From Arenicola marina (taxonomy: Eukaryota > Annelida > Polychaeta > Arenicolidae): a stretch of 64,000 bases of DNA. This document shows positions 11,479 through 22,699 of this stretch, piece after piece. The position numbers and the translations under genes were made by a program. How positions within the stretch are numbered: the stretch's first letter is position 1; each line of letters starts with the position of its first letter. The DNA lies in contig OZ025249.1 of NCBI GenBank assembly GCA_964019135.1, positions 33,121,759-33,185,758 of the forward strand, given 5' to 3'. The notes under the pieces are model-generated. The model was not told the DNA's origin and searched no databases. It was given only the letters and a program-made list of their open reading frames with translations.

Positions 11479-12127
11479 AAACGGACGAACTTTAGCTATT
11501 TACAGCCCTTACCTCTTACCTCTATATCTAAGTCTTACCTCTACTATGTCAAATTAGACTCATCAATTGGTAGCCTCACAATCACAAGCTTTGTAGACTA
11601 AATTTTGTCAAGTTGCAAGCAAATGAAATGGGTTAATCTATCAAACACGTCAAAGCTAACTCGTTGCCGGGCATGAGCGATAAAAGAGAATCTGGGTCGA
11701 AGCAGGTCAGGAGCAGCCCTCCCCCCCCCCCACAAGCACCACCCCCTCCCAATCACTCTCCCAGCGCTGAGGCTAGTTCCCTTGGTCACCTTGCTAGCCA
11801 TCGTTGATGGGGGTTATTGGGTTAATGCGTTGGGGTTTCCATTTAAACTTTTTAAGCTGGACTGTCGGCCAACACTGATCATAAAAGTGCGATGGTTCCG
11901 AAACTTGCGAAGGCACTTTTTGGCAGGTGGGCCCACCCCTCCCGCTTAAGCGGGGCGCTCGTTTTTAGTGTTGAAATGGGCCCATGCAAGTTGCTCCATT
12001 AATCATAGGTTAAACTTGATATCACAGAATACAGAGAATATGTTACTGGTTACTTACCGGGGAGCGAAACGTCGTCTGCTGGTCACACCAAGTCGAAGCG
12101 CGCTTATTGACGTCGGAAATTTGTTGG

Positions 12128-12142
12128 CCGCCAGATGGCGCC
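12128..12142 (+). promoter_or_regulatory. CTCF-like motif CCGCCAGATGGCGCC
   Basis: It fits the bilaterian CTCF consensus CCNSYAGRKGGC at every position. It lies near the right end of the 7.5 kb block. Binding is an inference from the motif alone. Confidence 0.35.
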
Positions 12143-12511
12143 ACCAAAGAGCTCACTCCAACAGTTAGATCGTTAGGCGTTAGGAAATTTACCGTATATT
12201 CATATATTTCTTATTTTAAGCACAATCTCCTTAATTTTAGATAAAAACTCTGCAGGTTGTCAAATGTTATCGCATAAAGCAATGCGCGTTCAGATATACG
12301 CTGTTAATTGTAAAATATAACGTTGTTTATATTCACGTCCCAAGATATATGATCCGGAGAAAGTCGAATGTTTACAAGGCTCTAAAATTCGTAATTATTG
12401 TCGACCCCCCATAATTTAAAGTTTACATTCTTCAGAACAACGTGTTTAATCATTTGGATCATCTCTCTCTGACGTGGACTGCTCCTTCTCCTTTTGTCAG
12501 AGTGTGGAATA

Positions 12512-12599
12512 TTAGGACAACGCGATATGCGTTGTCCTAAAACTCTATGGTGTATAAAATGGTCTTAGGGCAACGTAGCGTTGACCTAAGGTAGCATGT
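12512..12599. repeat. Two adjacent palindromes at the right end of the 7.5 kb block
   Basis: TTAGGACAACGC and its exact reverse complement flank a 5 nt centre at 12512-12540. TTAGGGCAACG and CGTTGACCTAA flank a 3 nt centre at 12575-12599. The same word occurs at the left end from 5106 to about 5365. Confidence 0.9.
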
Positions 12600-12606
12600 A
12601 TAGATC

Positions 12607-12632
12607 TATATATATATATATATATATATATA
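12607..12632. repeat. (TA)n microsatellite, right side of the 7.5 kb insertion
   Basis: Thirteen TA repeats, then TTTGCGTGTGCACGCGTCAT, which in units 2 and 3 directly follows the single TA tract. Confidence 0.9.
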
Positions 12633-15106
12633 TTTGCGTGTGCACGCGTCATGACTTGTAATGGTCGTGTAATACAGCGACATTTTATTGTATATTATTG
12701 TATATGTTGGACCCCCTGCCTCGGCTCACGACCCTCATTTCTCGCGCTGGAGGCAGACCGGAAGTAGTAGTTCTGATGGGTTACTGGTGTCGTGCCCCGC
12801 AGTATACAAGCCATCCCAATCTGCTGACGACTTCTCCCTCGTGGGGGGAAGGGGGGGGGGCAGGGACTACAGGATCCATAACAGAGGTCACGTGACGTTT
12901 AAATTAATGGGACCGAGGTCAGTATTAACCATGGGGTATTATTGGATCTTAAACTGATGACTGGGGATGGCATGCCGGGCGCGAATTGTAGGCCCTGGAG
13001 GCGCGGGGTCAGGCGGAACCGGCACTTCAAAGGGCAGGGTGTCACACTTTTATTATATGAAATGTAGGTTGTTATATGAACTGTGCGTGAGCGTGCCTGT
13101 GGTTAACAGGACCAGCATGCCTCCCCCCCCCCCCAACACGCACGTATGCTGTTGTAATTGACACAATTGTAGAGATAAAACCGACGTGCCTATAAACTTG
13201 AAATCGATGTTTTCCGGGAAGAGACGTAAAGACTGTAAATGATATTCGCGCGCCATACGTTCCGGGTGATATTGACATTCCCAGCAAATCTCGATTCTGA
13301 TCTAGACTAATTCCTAAAATATCTCGGACTTTTGTCTTTTTGTGTCTACTTGTTTGACTGCCGGCAAAGTGTAATATAGTCAACTTTTGATACTGTGTTT
13401 GATATCGATTTGAGACGCACACACGACTGACGCAGCTGTGGACAGCTGTCATGAGATCCTCTGCTGCCTGGGTCAGGTAGCGGGCAATGCGAGCCATCGC
13501 TCACGGATAGGGAGTGTCGCTATATATGACGTACTTCAGGCTAATTAAAATAAACTAAAATAAACTTCATCAAAAAGTCAGGATCATTCGTGTGCACGCT
13601 AGGCCTAGGAACACGTATTTCACTTGCTTCAACCTTTCTCTTCTTTCAAAGCCCATGAAAGCGCTGTTAGTTGCAACATGCACGCAATTAGGCTCTGTGG
13701 CCAATGTGGATAAAATCGATTAAAATGTGTATCGGCGAATCAATAAATATGACATAAAAATAGATAACTTGGATAATGAGCTTGATTTAAGTCTCTTTTG
13801 CAACAGCCCTGCCCATATCATACATCTGTATGTCTATAGTTGAATGTAGCATTGCTCTTCGACACGTTTGCACAAACGGGGGTGCGTTTAGGTTTAGGTC
13901 CTTTTCTCGGATGATGATTCTGCTGTTTTTGCGCCCCGTTTGACTTTCAGAATAGAATGCGTATACTCGCTCCTCGACACCACAAAAGATGCCTGATAAA
14001 AACGACTCCTGCATGCACCAATGGTTGTCCCAGTTCTAATACTAACGGGCTTGTTATGTAGCATGGGAATTTTTTCCTCTTCTGTCCGGTCGTCAACATA
14101 GGACGGCTATTACGTTCTATTCCCTGCATCTGTCTCTTTGCCTTCTCCTGACTGTTTCTGTTCTTTTTTTGTCTTGATTACTCGTTCATCTGCACCCGTG
14201 TCCCTCTCAATCTCTGTCATTCATCTCGCTGTGCATTCAAATACATTCCAATACAACCGGTCGAGTATTCGTATTCGAATAGTTTTCTTTAAAGCAATAT
14301 ACTTACATGCGCCATCTTAGATTTGTTACATTTTAGAATCAATAATAAAAGTATCTCAAAATTATGATGCATATATTATTTATCTCTTTGAGTTTGTAAA
14401 ACAACAATTTCAACATAAAACTACGCGGTTTATTTATATCGCACGTCCTAGCGAGCCACGGTCGACATCCCAGAGGATACCGAACGGGCCTCGATATAAC
14501 GCGGAATACCTGCACAAGTATGCGGAATACTGCGAAAAACTTCGGAGTTTCCCCTGCGAAGAAGTTTTTCTCAGTATTCCGCGTTTTATTGATGACCATA
14601 TCGTACAGCGAACAGGCGCGCAGGGATATAAAGCCGGCCACCAACTTCTGCTCCGGTGAAAAAATCTGCTTCTCTCCGGATAGCCCAAGGGCTTCAGGAT
14701 TTAAATTAAGGCAGAATTTATTTATTTGACATGGAGAAGAGGTTGGTAAAAAAAGATACAGAATACATTGCTTTATTATTGCAATTATATGCTAGTATTC
14801 GTGAATCCTAACATAACTGTAATTGTATTCGTCTAATCTAAAATCGAAGTATTTGTACTCGAAATTTGTACTATTTGTATTGCCCACGGAACCCTTATGT
14901 TCACTTCAATTTTACTAGTGATCAAGAGGAATTCACGTGGCTTCAGCGTGCGACCTTCAAAACTGTAAGACGCCGAAACTGATCTGTCTTTGACCAAGAA
15001 CCCTCACTTACCGGTCACTGGTCACACTTTTCTTGACCCTTATAGAAGCCCGACTTGCATGGTTTGATTTTACCTCGGGATACCCACTACTTTGTCCCTC
15101 AGTTCA

Positions 15107-15120
15107 TCGGTAGAGGGCGC
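15107..15120 (+). promoter_or_regulatory. CTCF-like core TCGGTAGAGGGCGC
   Basis: It matches CCNSYAGRKGGC at 11 of 12 positions. The unit 3 copy at 46149-46162 reads TCGGTAGATGGCGC: the single change falls on the K position, which allows G or T. The unit 2 copy is deleted. Confidence 0.3.
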
Positions 15121-15768
15121 TGCCCGTGGAGTACGAAGAAGCCAAAGAACAACAGCAATGCCTTCTATTGAGAACCAGGCTACTTTCTCAGGCACCATGC
15201 AGCACTCTCCAGACAAATATGGCGCCGGCTTTGCACACTGATGCTCCATTAAACGTCTGATCTGTGCCAAAATGTGTTCTTCAACCCCACTGTGCCGCCA
15301 GATAAATCAAGATCTTCAAATGAGCCTATTATTTTTGAAAACCTCCATCCAAAATATTAGCTGGAAGAGAGAGCCTACGGAATGGTCTCCCAAGGCTGGG
15401 TTGAGCACGTGACATGAGTGAGATAGAGGCGAGGAAGAGGTTGTTGCAGAACTTACAGCGGACGCGTCACAAGTGCCGCTCGGGAGGGGTTCAAGGCGAA
15501 GAGCGCCCAAGGGCTTCCAACGACCCCCGACCACGGCTGCCAGTGATGTCTGAGGAGGGGACGGGGAGGGGGGGGGGGCTGCGGGTGGAGGTGCGGGAGG
15601 GGGGGGGGGGCATTTGTCACTGGTAATAATTAGGCATCGCACACCATCAAGGCAAAGACGTTTTTATTTTCTTCTGAGAAAATAAATACCTGTTGCCATA
15701 TTAGAGGTGTTTACTTCGTCCTGCCGACATTTTTTTTTCTCGTCTATTCTACACCCCCAATCCCTCTC

Positions 15769-15800
<32 letters not shown>

Positions 15801-15976
15801 CCATCATTACCACCGAGAAATAGCCTTCAAGGAATTGGGCCTTGCGTTTCTTGAAGTAATAACTTAATGGCCCTGACTGGTACGGTCGTGTTCTTTACAA
15901 GATGCCTTATAGCGAGCGCAAGCGAGCTCTTAAGGTGACATGCATGCATATTCAAAGTCCATTTCAAGCATAGGCT

Positions 15977-16300
15977 TAGGACTTTCATTTCGCGTAACAG
16001 CCCCCGTGAGACGTTTTCGGATTCGGAGTAAATATCAGCGGTACATACATAAATTCAAGCAAAGAGAGGTCGAAGCATATTATGTCATGTCTTTAATAAT
16101 TAAATCAGCTGCCCCACAAAAATTAACGAACAAATTATTCAATGTTAACAATGGATGTATCTATTTAAAATTAAAGTTAATTTATAAGCGATGCGCTAAA
16201 TGTCTGATGCCAAGCTCCAAGCAGAGCATATTGAGTAGTTGTGACGTCAAAATGTTATAAACATGACGTCACAATGGGAGTTCTTAAGCAACCGCATGAT
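15977..16300. other. About 320 bp private to K1, with twin CRE inverted repeat
   Basis: In units 2 and 3 AGCATAGGCTTAG runs directly into CATATGTCACAAGCACGTGC. Here about 320 bp intervene. They include TTGTGACGTCA (16239-16249) and TGACGTCACAA (16264-16274), a perfect 11 bp inverted repeat in which each arm holds a full TGACGTCA cAMP-response-type site. Insertion here or deletion in the other units is undecided. Confidence 0.65.
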
Positions 16301-16661
16301 ATTTCACAAGCACGTGCACGGTATACTTCATCCCGCCAAGGATATGCGTTATGGCAAGCCGAAGTGAGATTAATTTGAATATTAATCTAGATGTACTCAC
16401 TCGGAATATCTGAATTAATAAATATACGCTCGCATTTCTTGGGTCGCACCTATCAATATCATATGCTTGTATGCTATATCGGGCAATGTCGTCTCTTTTT
16501 TAACTTTAGTTACCTGTGTCCAAACATTACAAAAACATTCAATACTGGCCAAACTACCAGTGACGTTGACGAGTGATCAAATGCAAAAAAAGGAGCAAAA
16601 CGTGGATAGCCATGATGCAATTTGTTCAAGGAATATTCCCTCTAATATGCCGACACTACCC

Positions 16662-17285
16662 GAGGAGTTCCGACACTGACCAAAAGCGCCGATAGTGACC
16701 TAAAAGAGCTGGCATTAACCGAGGAGTGCCGACAGTGACCGAGGAGTGCCGACAGTGTTCGATGAGTGCCGATAGTGTCCGATGAGTGCCGACAGTGACC
16801 TAACAGAGCCGAAAATGACCATAAAGGGCCGACAGTGTCCGAGGAGCGCCGACAGTGACCGAGGAGTGCCGACAGTGGTCGAAGAGTGCCGACACTGACC
16901 GAAAAATGCCGACAGTGCCCGAGGAGTGCCGATAATGTCCGATGAGTACCGACAGTGGTCTAGGAGTGCCAACAGTGACCGAGGAGTGCTGATTGTGGTC
17001 GAGGAGTGCCGACAGTGACCGAGGAGTGCCGATAGTGACCTAAAAGAGCCGACAATGACCGAAAAGTGCCCACAGTGACTGAGTAGTGCCGACACTGACC
17101 GAGGAGTGCCGACAGTGACCGAGAAGTACCGACAGTGACCGAGGGGTGCCGACAGTGACCGAGGAGAGCCGATAGTTACCTAAAAGAGCCGACAGTGACC
17201 GAGGAGTACCGACAGTGGCCGAGGACTGCCGACAGTGACAGAGAAGTACCGACAGTGGCCTAAAAGAGCCGACAGTGATCGAACT
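16662..17285. repeat. 20 bp minisatellite L1 (GAGGAGTGCCGACAGTGACC)n, about 31 copies
   Basis: Near-perfect 20 bp units with variants CTAAAAGAGCCGACAGTGA. Reading 60 bp gives a 20-residue SLSALLGHCRHSSVTVGTPR-type frame on the minus strand, a by-product of the array. The same satellite is at 31416 and 47416. Confidence 0.95.
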
Positions 17286-18340
17286 GATGTCAGTGACATA
17301 CAGAATTTACATAGAAACACTTGGGTGCGTAACCTAGCATACTTGAAGCTGGCGCAAATCATATCTAACAGGATTTGTTTTGTTTCCCTGTTGTGACATC
17401 AAATCTCCACATTTGAAATTTGCGGCCTGCATGTGATGCGCAGTCTTGATGAAGCTACTTGATAGTTTCTACCCTGCCATTGAGAAGCAGGGTAAGAATT
17501 CCACGTAAACATGCTTAGTTCCGCTTAGTGTGCTAAGAGTTCCAAGAGTCTACCGTTGCTAGACACAGGACCAACCATGCTGATGGACAATGCTATCGTC
17601 AGACCCACAGGAGAGACCCACACACCCCAGTGGCTTCATCTGTCGATCGTCACGGCCGTCCCGATTAACTCCCCATAATACTTACCCTGGCTCTGCAACT
17701 GTTCAGCTACGCCCCCAGGGGATACCCTCCAAAAACCTTTGAAAATGCGCCTCTGATTGGCAATTAGTCAAGGTTTGCAGGCGACACAGAATGCCGCCAC
17801 CCCCCACCCCCTCCCTCCGCCCACACGCCCCCCCCTTCCCCACCCTCCGCCCCACTCCGGTCCTTGGGGGTAACTTCTCAGTGTCGATGGCTTCAAAACC
17901 CAATTCGCCTTCAGCTTCGGTGTACCTGTCCGGGGTGAACCCCGGGGGTTAGGGACTGGTCGCGAGTTGCCAAGGACACGGCCATCCATAGATGATACGG
18001 GTTCGGGGAAAGCATAAACCGTGCTAATTCCTGCTGACTTTCATCTCACACGCCGACAAGTCGCTTTTCCCGACGCCCCTTGCGCGCCATCTCTCTGCCG
18101 TGGAAGGGTCGATGCGAACTTCGGCGACGCACGCTTCGATGCAGTGTCCGGAGATTTAGGCAATTATCTCAGGCTTCAACATTGTGTCAGGTGACTTGGC
18201 CCGCGCCACCGCTATACGCCCCCCCCCCCTCCTACCCGCCGCTTCTTGCTGGTACCACCGGCGGCGTCTTCGCCCGCCGAGCCACGAGAAGCGTTGACGG
18301 CATTCCCCGGAGCGCCAGAGGGGCCACACGGTGCGTGGCA
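17286..18340. repeat. Segmental duplication M, copy 1
   Basis: Collinear with 31986-32945 and 48236-49290. It holds a small perfect hairpin (TACCCTGC...GCAGGGTA at 17470-17494) kept in all three copies, and long C-runs at 17800-17850 and 18219-18230 whose lengths differ between copies. A + strand ORF at 18080-18433 is open but shifts frame after the C-run in the sister copies. M2 and M3 resemble each other more than M1. Confidence 0.88.
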
Positions 18341-18535
18341 CCATGGGGAATTATATCATGGTTACTGAAAGAACACCATGATTACTGCAAGGACACCATG
18401 GTTACCGTAGTGACACCATGGTTACTGAAATGACACCATGGTTACTGCAAGGACACCACGATTACTGTAATGACACCATGGTTACTGAAATGACACCATG
18501 GAGAATGACACCATGGTTACCGTAATGATAATACG
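18341..18535. repeat. 20 bp minisatellite N1 (ACCATGGTTACTGAAATGAC)n, about 9 copies
   Basis: Units alternate TTACTGAAATGACACCATGG and TTACCGTAATGACACCATGG types. Larger arrays are at 32950 and 49291. Confidence 0.92.
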
Positions 18536-19275
18536 GTTGATTACAATGACACCAGATTGACGACGAAGATAACATAGGTTGGCCGGATGCACTGCTGCTT
18601 ACAGCACTGTAACCGTATGGTGCTTACCGTAAAACAATGTTCCTACAGTAACACCATGTTGCCCACGGTAACACCATAATTCCTACAGAAACATCATGCT
18701 ACCTACATTAAAACCATGCTGCCTACGGTAACATCACATGCCAAAAACTGATTTATTCTTCAAACTATTCAACCTTTCATTTGATTTCGGAAAATGACGG
18801 TCTAAGTAATATTCCATTATCCAGTCCAGACGATGTCGCTGTTGCTCAGCAACTAGGTAGATAAGCGCTGACACCCGGCAGACAGGCAGGGGCGGAAGTG
18901 ACAAGGCGGCGGCAACGTGACCTTTATACGCTGGAAGTTGTCGGCTAATGCATTTGAAACCTTAAAAGGGGGACCCTCTAAAAACTTTATATGATGATGT
19001 AGGGATTTCTAATAAACTTTATATGATGATGTAGGGATTTCTAATAAATTATGAGATATTTCATATATCCGTATGCAAGACGACACATCAAGTCAAATGA
19101 GCAATGATGAGGTCGATAAGTGGCAAGCAAAACACCAATATTGTTCAGATGGGATTTACAGGGCTAATGATTTATAACGTAATCTCTATTTCGCACGATA
19201 AATACGTCCAAAACGGGCGCCAAAACTTTAAAAATAAATATAACCTGCATTCGCCAAAATATATGTTTGTCCACA
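18536..19275. repeat. Segmental duplication O, copy 1
   Basis: Collinear with 33311-34140 and 49591-50418. It contains a 32 bp tandem duplication near 18984-19047 that the other copies lack. No gene is seen. Confidence 0.85.
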
Positions 19276-19845
19276 ACATACCATACGGCGTCCCCAATTC
19301 ACCATACGGCGTCTCAAAGGCACCATACGGTGTCCCTAAGTCGCCATATAGCGTCCCCGAGTCACCAAACGGCGTCCCCAAGGCACCATACGGCGTCACC
19401 AAGTCACCATACGGCGTCCCCTAGTCACCATACGGCGTCCCAAAGGCACCATACGGTGTCCCCAAGTCACCATACGGCGTCCATAAGTCACCATACGGCG
19501 TCCCCAAGTCACCATACGACGTCCCTAAGTCACCATACGGCGTCCCCAAGTCACCATACGGCGTCCCCAAGTCACAATGCGGATTCCCCAAGTCACCACA
19601 TGGCGTCTCCAAGTTACCACACGGTGCGCCCAGGTCACCATACGGCGTCCCCAAGTCACCATACGACGTCCCTAAATCAGCATACGGCGTCCCTAAGTCA
19701 CCATACGGCGTCCCCAAGTCACCATACGGCGTCCCCAAGTCACCATACGGTGTCCCCGAGTCACCATGCGGCGTCCCCAAGTCACCACACGGCGTCTCCA
19801 AGTCACAATACGGCGTTCCCAAACCACCATACGGCGTCCCCAATT
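19276..19845. repeat. 21 bp minisatellite P1 (CCATACGGCGTCCCCAAGTCA)n, about 27 copies
   Basis: Seven codons per unit keep SPYGVPK, HHTASPS (+) and LGTPYGD (-) frames open; the 292 aa ORF at 19267-20145 is one of these running out into F2. It joins F2 directly at about 19846 without the Q segment found after P2 and P3. Confidence 0.95.
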
Positions 19846-20639
19846 TTGTGTCGTTCTTTTTCTTCTAAATTGCCATTACTTGTGTCGATGACGCTTTCAG
19901 ATCCTCAGTGTCGGAATTTGGGCGTCAATGTCGATTTTTCAAATATGCCCGCATCGCGAGCCGTCATTTACCCCTTCAGACCACGTTTTCACGACGTGGC
20001 CCTGACCGTTGACGACCAGGGCTCCTCTGGTGACCGGATGTCGATGGGCGGGAGCAAGAAGCTACCGTCGCGAGGTTTCCCAAACCGCCCGGTGGTTAGC
20101 ACACACGGTTTGTTAAGCTTCCATGTCTTTCTGCGTCCAGTGTAGGCGTCATTCCAGCGGTCATGACATGACACGATGCTCTGTCATTCATCATGTTCAT
20201 TGACACCGCATGACCTCGCTAGATATTAAAGTGTCCTTCTCCAGCCAGCTGTATACGGTCATACACCTATATACCGACGTACTGGTGGGCTAGCTCCCAT
20301 ACGTTACGGTGGACCTCCGCTCCTAGGCTCTGTTCAGGTGGGTCCTCCGGCAATCAGTTATAAAAATGGCGGGGCTTAATTCACAATGCATTGATAGCGG
20401 ATATACAGATATACATACAGCGACGCCTAGCGAAGGGATATGTCGATGATGGAGATTGACTGTTAAGGGATCCCGGATGTTGGCTTACAGAGTTTGAGAC
20501 CAGCAGTGAAGGTTTGACAGATCGAGGATTTTCAACGTTGTTGGGGGCCACTTTGTTTAACAGATAAAACCTAAGGCGAGGAAAATGGAGGGGCCACACC
20601 TTAAATGATATTTAGGATTAAAAAAGGGTAGCCTCAAGA

Positions 20640-20995
20640 TTTATCGTGACACGATTCCTGACATTATTTGTGACATGATTCCTAACATTAATCATGACAC
20701 AATTTCTGACATTAATCGGGACACAATTACTGACATTAATTGTGACACAATTCCTGACAGTAATCGTGACACAATTCCTGACATTAATCGGGACACAATT
20801 ACTGACATTAATCGTGACACAATTCCTGACAGTAATCTGACACAATTCCTGACATTAATCGTGACACAATTCCTGACATTAATCGGGACACAATTACGGA
20901 CATGAATCGTGACACAATTACTGACATTAATCGTGACACAACTCCTGACATTAATCGTGACACAATTCCTGACATTAATCGGGATATAATCGTGA
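20640..20995. repeat. 24 bp minisatellite in F2, about 14 copies
   Basis: Same unit as at 601-745, expanded roughly threefold. The F4 array is expanded to a similar size. Confidence 0.92.
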
Positions 20996-21382
20996 TGATT
21001 TGTGACACATTTCGGGACATGAAGTGACACCCTTAGCCCACCTCAACCATTTACGGCACTTCGCTGACAGGGCTGGGCTCCTCTGGCACAGTGGTCCCAT
21101 ACATCTCAATCTCACCGTCTGGTTAAATAATGGCGTAAGGTCGCACCAGCTGATGATACCCACTGACCAATCCAATCCCTGACTTACGTGTGTAGGCGGA
21201 CAAAATGGGTTTAACATTTTAGGACTTGTCCCACCCGACGTCACGAACACATGTCTATGTAACGAAGGTGCTAAACCTTGTCATCGGTGTGGTCTTAAAA
21301 ACCTACGACTTACTTTCGCTTCTGCCGTTACGGGCTTTACGTTTACGGCAGTCACATGTCTGTCTGTGTAGTCTCAGCCTCA

Positions 21383-21410
21383 TAGATGGCGCTAGGGTGT
21401 CGGTATAAAT
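21383..21410 (+). promoter_or_regulatory. CTCF-like core plus TATAAAT in F2
   Basis: TAGATGGCGC at 21383-21392 and TATAAAT at 21404-21410, same order and spacing as F1. Downstream GTCACGGCGTGAC is also kept near 21530. Confidence 0.3.
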
Positions 21411-22699
21411 CTCACCGATTACGTCGTATTCTCGTTATGTCTTGGGTAAAAACATGTAACATGGGGCAGCACTGAGACTGATTGGTGGCCCCACACGATG
21501 GTGACGCATAGCCGTGGCACGTGGCTGTGTCACGGCGTGACTGGCGCGGCAGGAATCTATCTTGTCTTTTTTTTAACACTTTTTAGCCTTTTTATATGTA
21601 ATTTTTTGTCGGTTCCAGCGTTGGTTATGGAGGTCTGTGGATGGCTTATCATGCACCAATATGATATTAGCATGTCAGTATTGCCTCAACAATTCTTGAT
21701 TTCTTCAGTAAATAGTTCCGGCTTTGTGTGCCTGTCACCCCCCGTCCCCATTCCATTCGATGATTACATACAGATCGTAATTTTATTTCAATCTCATACT
21801 CCACACACCCTGGTTCCGATCCTCTGCAGTCCACCTCCTCGTAGCCCTGGTCATGTGGCTGTGGGAAGGGCAAAAATCGGACAGGTTCCATGCTAACCTC
21901 CCCCCACGGCTGTCTCCCCAAATGGAAGCCCTCGTAACTCCTGCGATAGCACGCTGAGCTTTAGACCAAGAGATTCACATCCTATTGCTCATCTTCTCGA
22001 CCTTTATCCCATTGTTCCCCGTGGATGGCCCATGTGTACACAGAGCTGGAATAGAACATGAATCTATGCCGCCCCCCGATTTCAGCCAATATCAATGGGA
22101 ACACGGTGAAAGCACCGAGTCGTTTCATTCAGTCTTTCCCTGCGTGTCGCCGCCGGGAGGCAGGAATCGTTCGTGCAGCGGTGGCATTAACTGGGGAGGT
22201 TTCATGGGGAATGGTATATATTATTAACATCGAAAGACTGGCGGTTACAGTTACTTTTTGTGGTCAGTCGCTCGCAGTAATACAGTCCACGCCTAATCTG
22301 CTTCGCGGTAAATGTATCAATGCTCAGCCTCACCACCCATTCTGATTCGCTGTCACCATTTCAATCTCATCCGTCTCTGTTTTTATCTCTCGCTCTTTCC
22401 TCTACTTTTTTCTTCTTTCTGTTACGGTGTTGTTTTCGCCAGCTAATATATTTAGATATTGTGATCGGCCGCTAGCCGCCGGGAAATCGATAATAAATGT
22501 CGATATTTCTTGCATGCCAAATTAAGTTCAATCCTTTAATCGTCAGCTCGTATATCGTCTAACTACCTCGCTGGTACATAGGACACCCAGAACCTTTTCA
22601 GTAAGGTATTGGTGCCATTGTTATTTACTGGTGAGCCACCTGAACCTCGCATCGCTGCTGTGGGCGCGCATGGTCAGTCGCACGGCATTTGATTATTGT

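Larger units (their letters stand above)
7771..12500. other. AT-rich private sequence without recognisable genes
   Basis: From about 7,930 to 11,175 there is no ORF of 60 aa or more on either strand, and base composition is much more AT-rich than the flanking units. It contains the hairpins at 8644 and 10742, a purine tract near 10960 and short ORFs at 11176-11382, 11598-11801 and 11968-12168, none of which I recognise. Introns or remnants of old elements cannot be excluded by eye. Confidence 0.6.
5090..12606. mobile_element. 7.5 kb insertion in a (TA)n tract, private to unit 1; possible unclassified DNA element
   Basis: The block sits between two halves of a TA tract that is uninterrupted in units 2 and 3. 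Its left end carries ATTAGGACAACGG and ATTAGGTCAACGG words, and the reverse complements GTTGTCCTAA and GTTGACCTAA follow near 5285-5325. Its right end carries two palindromes built from the same word (12512-12540, 12575-12599). Repeated inverted subterminal motifs are typical of DNA transposons, and a TA target would fit several superfamilies. No transposase-like ORF is seen. Loss of the block from the ancestor of units 2 and 3 by TA-tract recombination is the alternative. Confidence 0.5.
12633..16661. repeat. Segmental duplication I-J-K, copy 1
   Basis: Collinear with 28952-31415 (unit 2, with a deletion of roughly 1.4 kb) and 42033-47415 (unit 3, with a LINE). It contains poly-C at 13119-13133, poly-G at 15570-15610, a (CCA)n tract at 15771-15809 and a private stretch at 15977-16300. 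No conserved ORF is seen. Confidence 0.88.
19846..22560. repeat. Segmental duplication F, copy 2
   Basis: Collinear with 52910-55500 (closest) and with 68-1372 and 35412-37490. It opens with a GTGTCG-rich dispersed repeat (19846-19950). It lacks the 108 bp foldback. It includes the conserved regulatory cluster (TAGATGGCGC at 21383-21392, TATAAAT at 21404-21410). No ORF is kept across copies. Confidence 0.88.

Noticed and set aside
11598-11801. Minus ORF starting MASKVTKGTSLSAG with a good start context
   Set aside because: It crosses a G-run, has no supporting homologue I recognise, and no convincing exon structure.
13119-13133. Homopolymer C/G runs at matching places in several units as a signal
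   Set aside because: They mark unstable positions and possible sequencing error, and explain frame shifts rather than encode anything.
16662-17285. CRISPR-like spaced repeats
   Set aside because: Units are contiguous 20 bp minisatellite copies with no unique spacers, in eukaryotic DNA.
18080-18433. Plus-strand ORF in M1
   Set aside because: The C-run changes length in M2 and M3 and shifts the frame; the end runs into minisatellite N.
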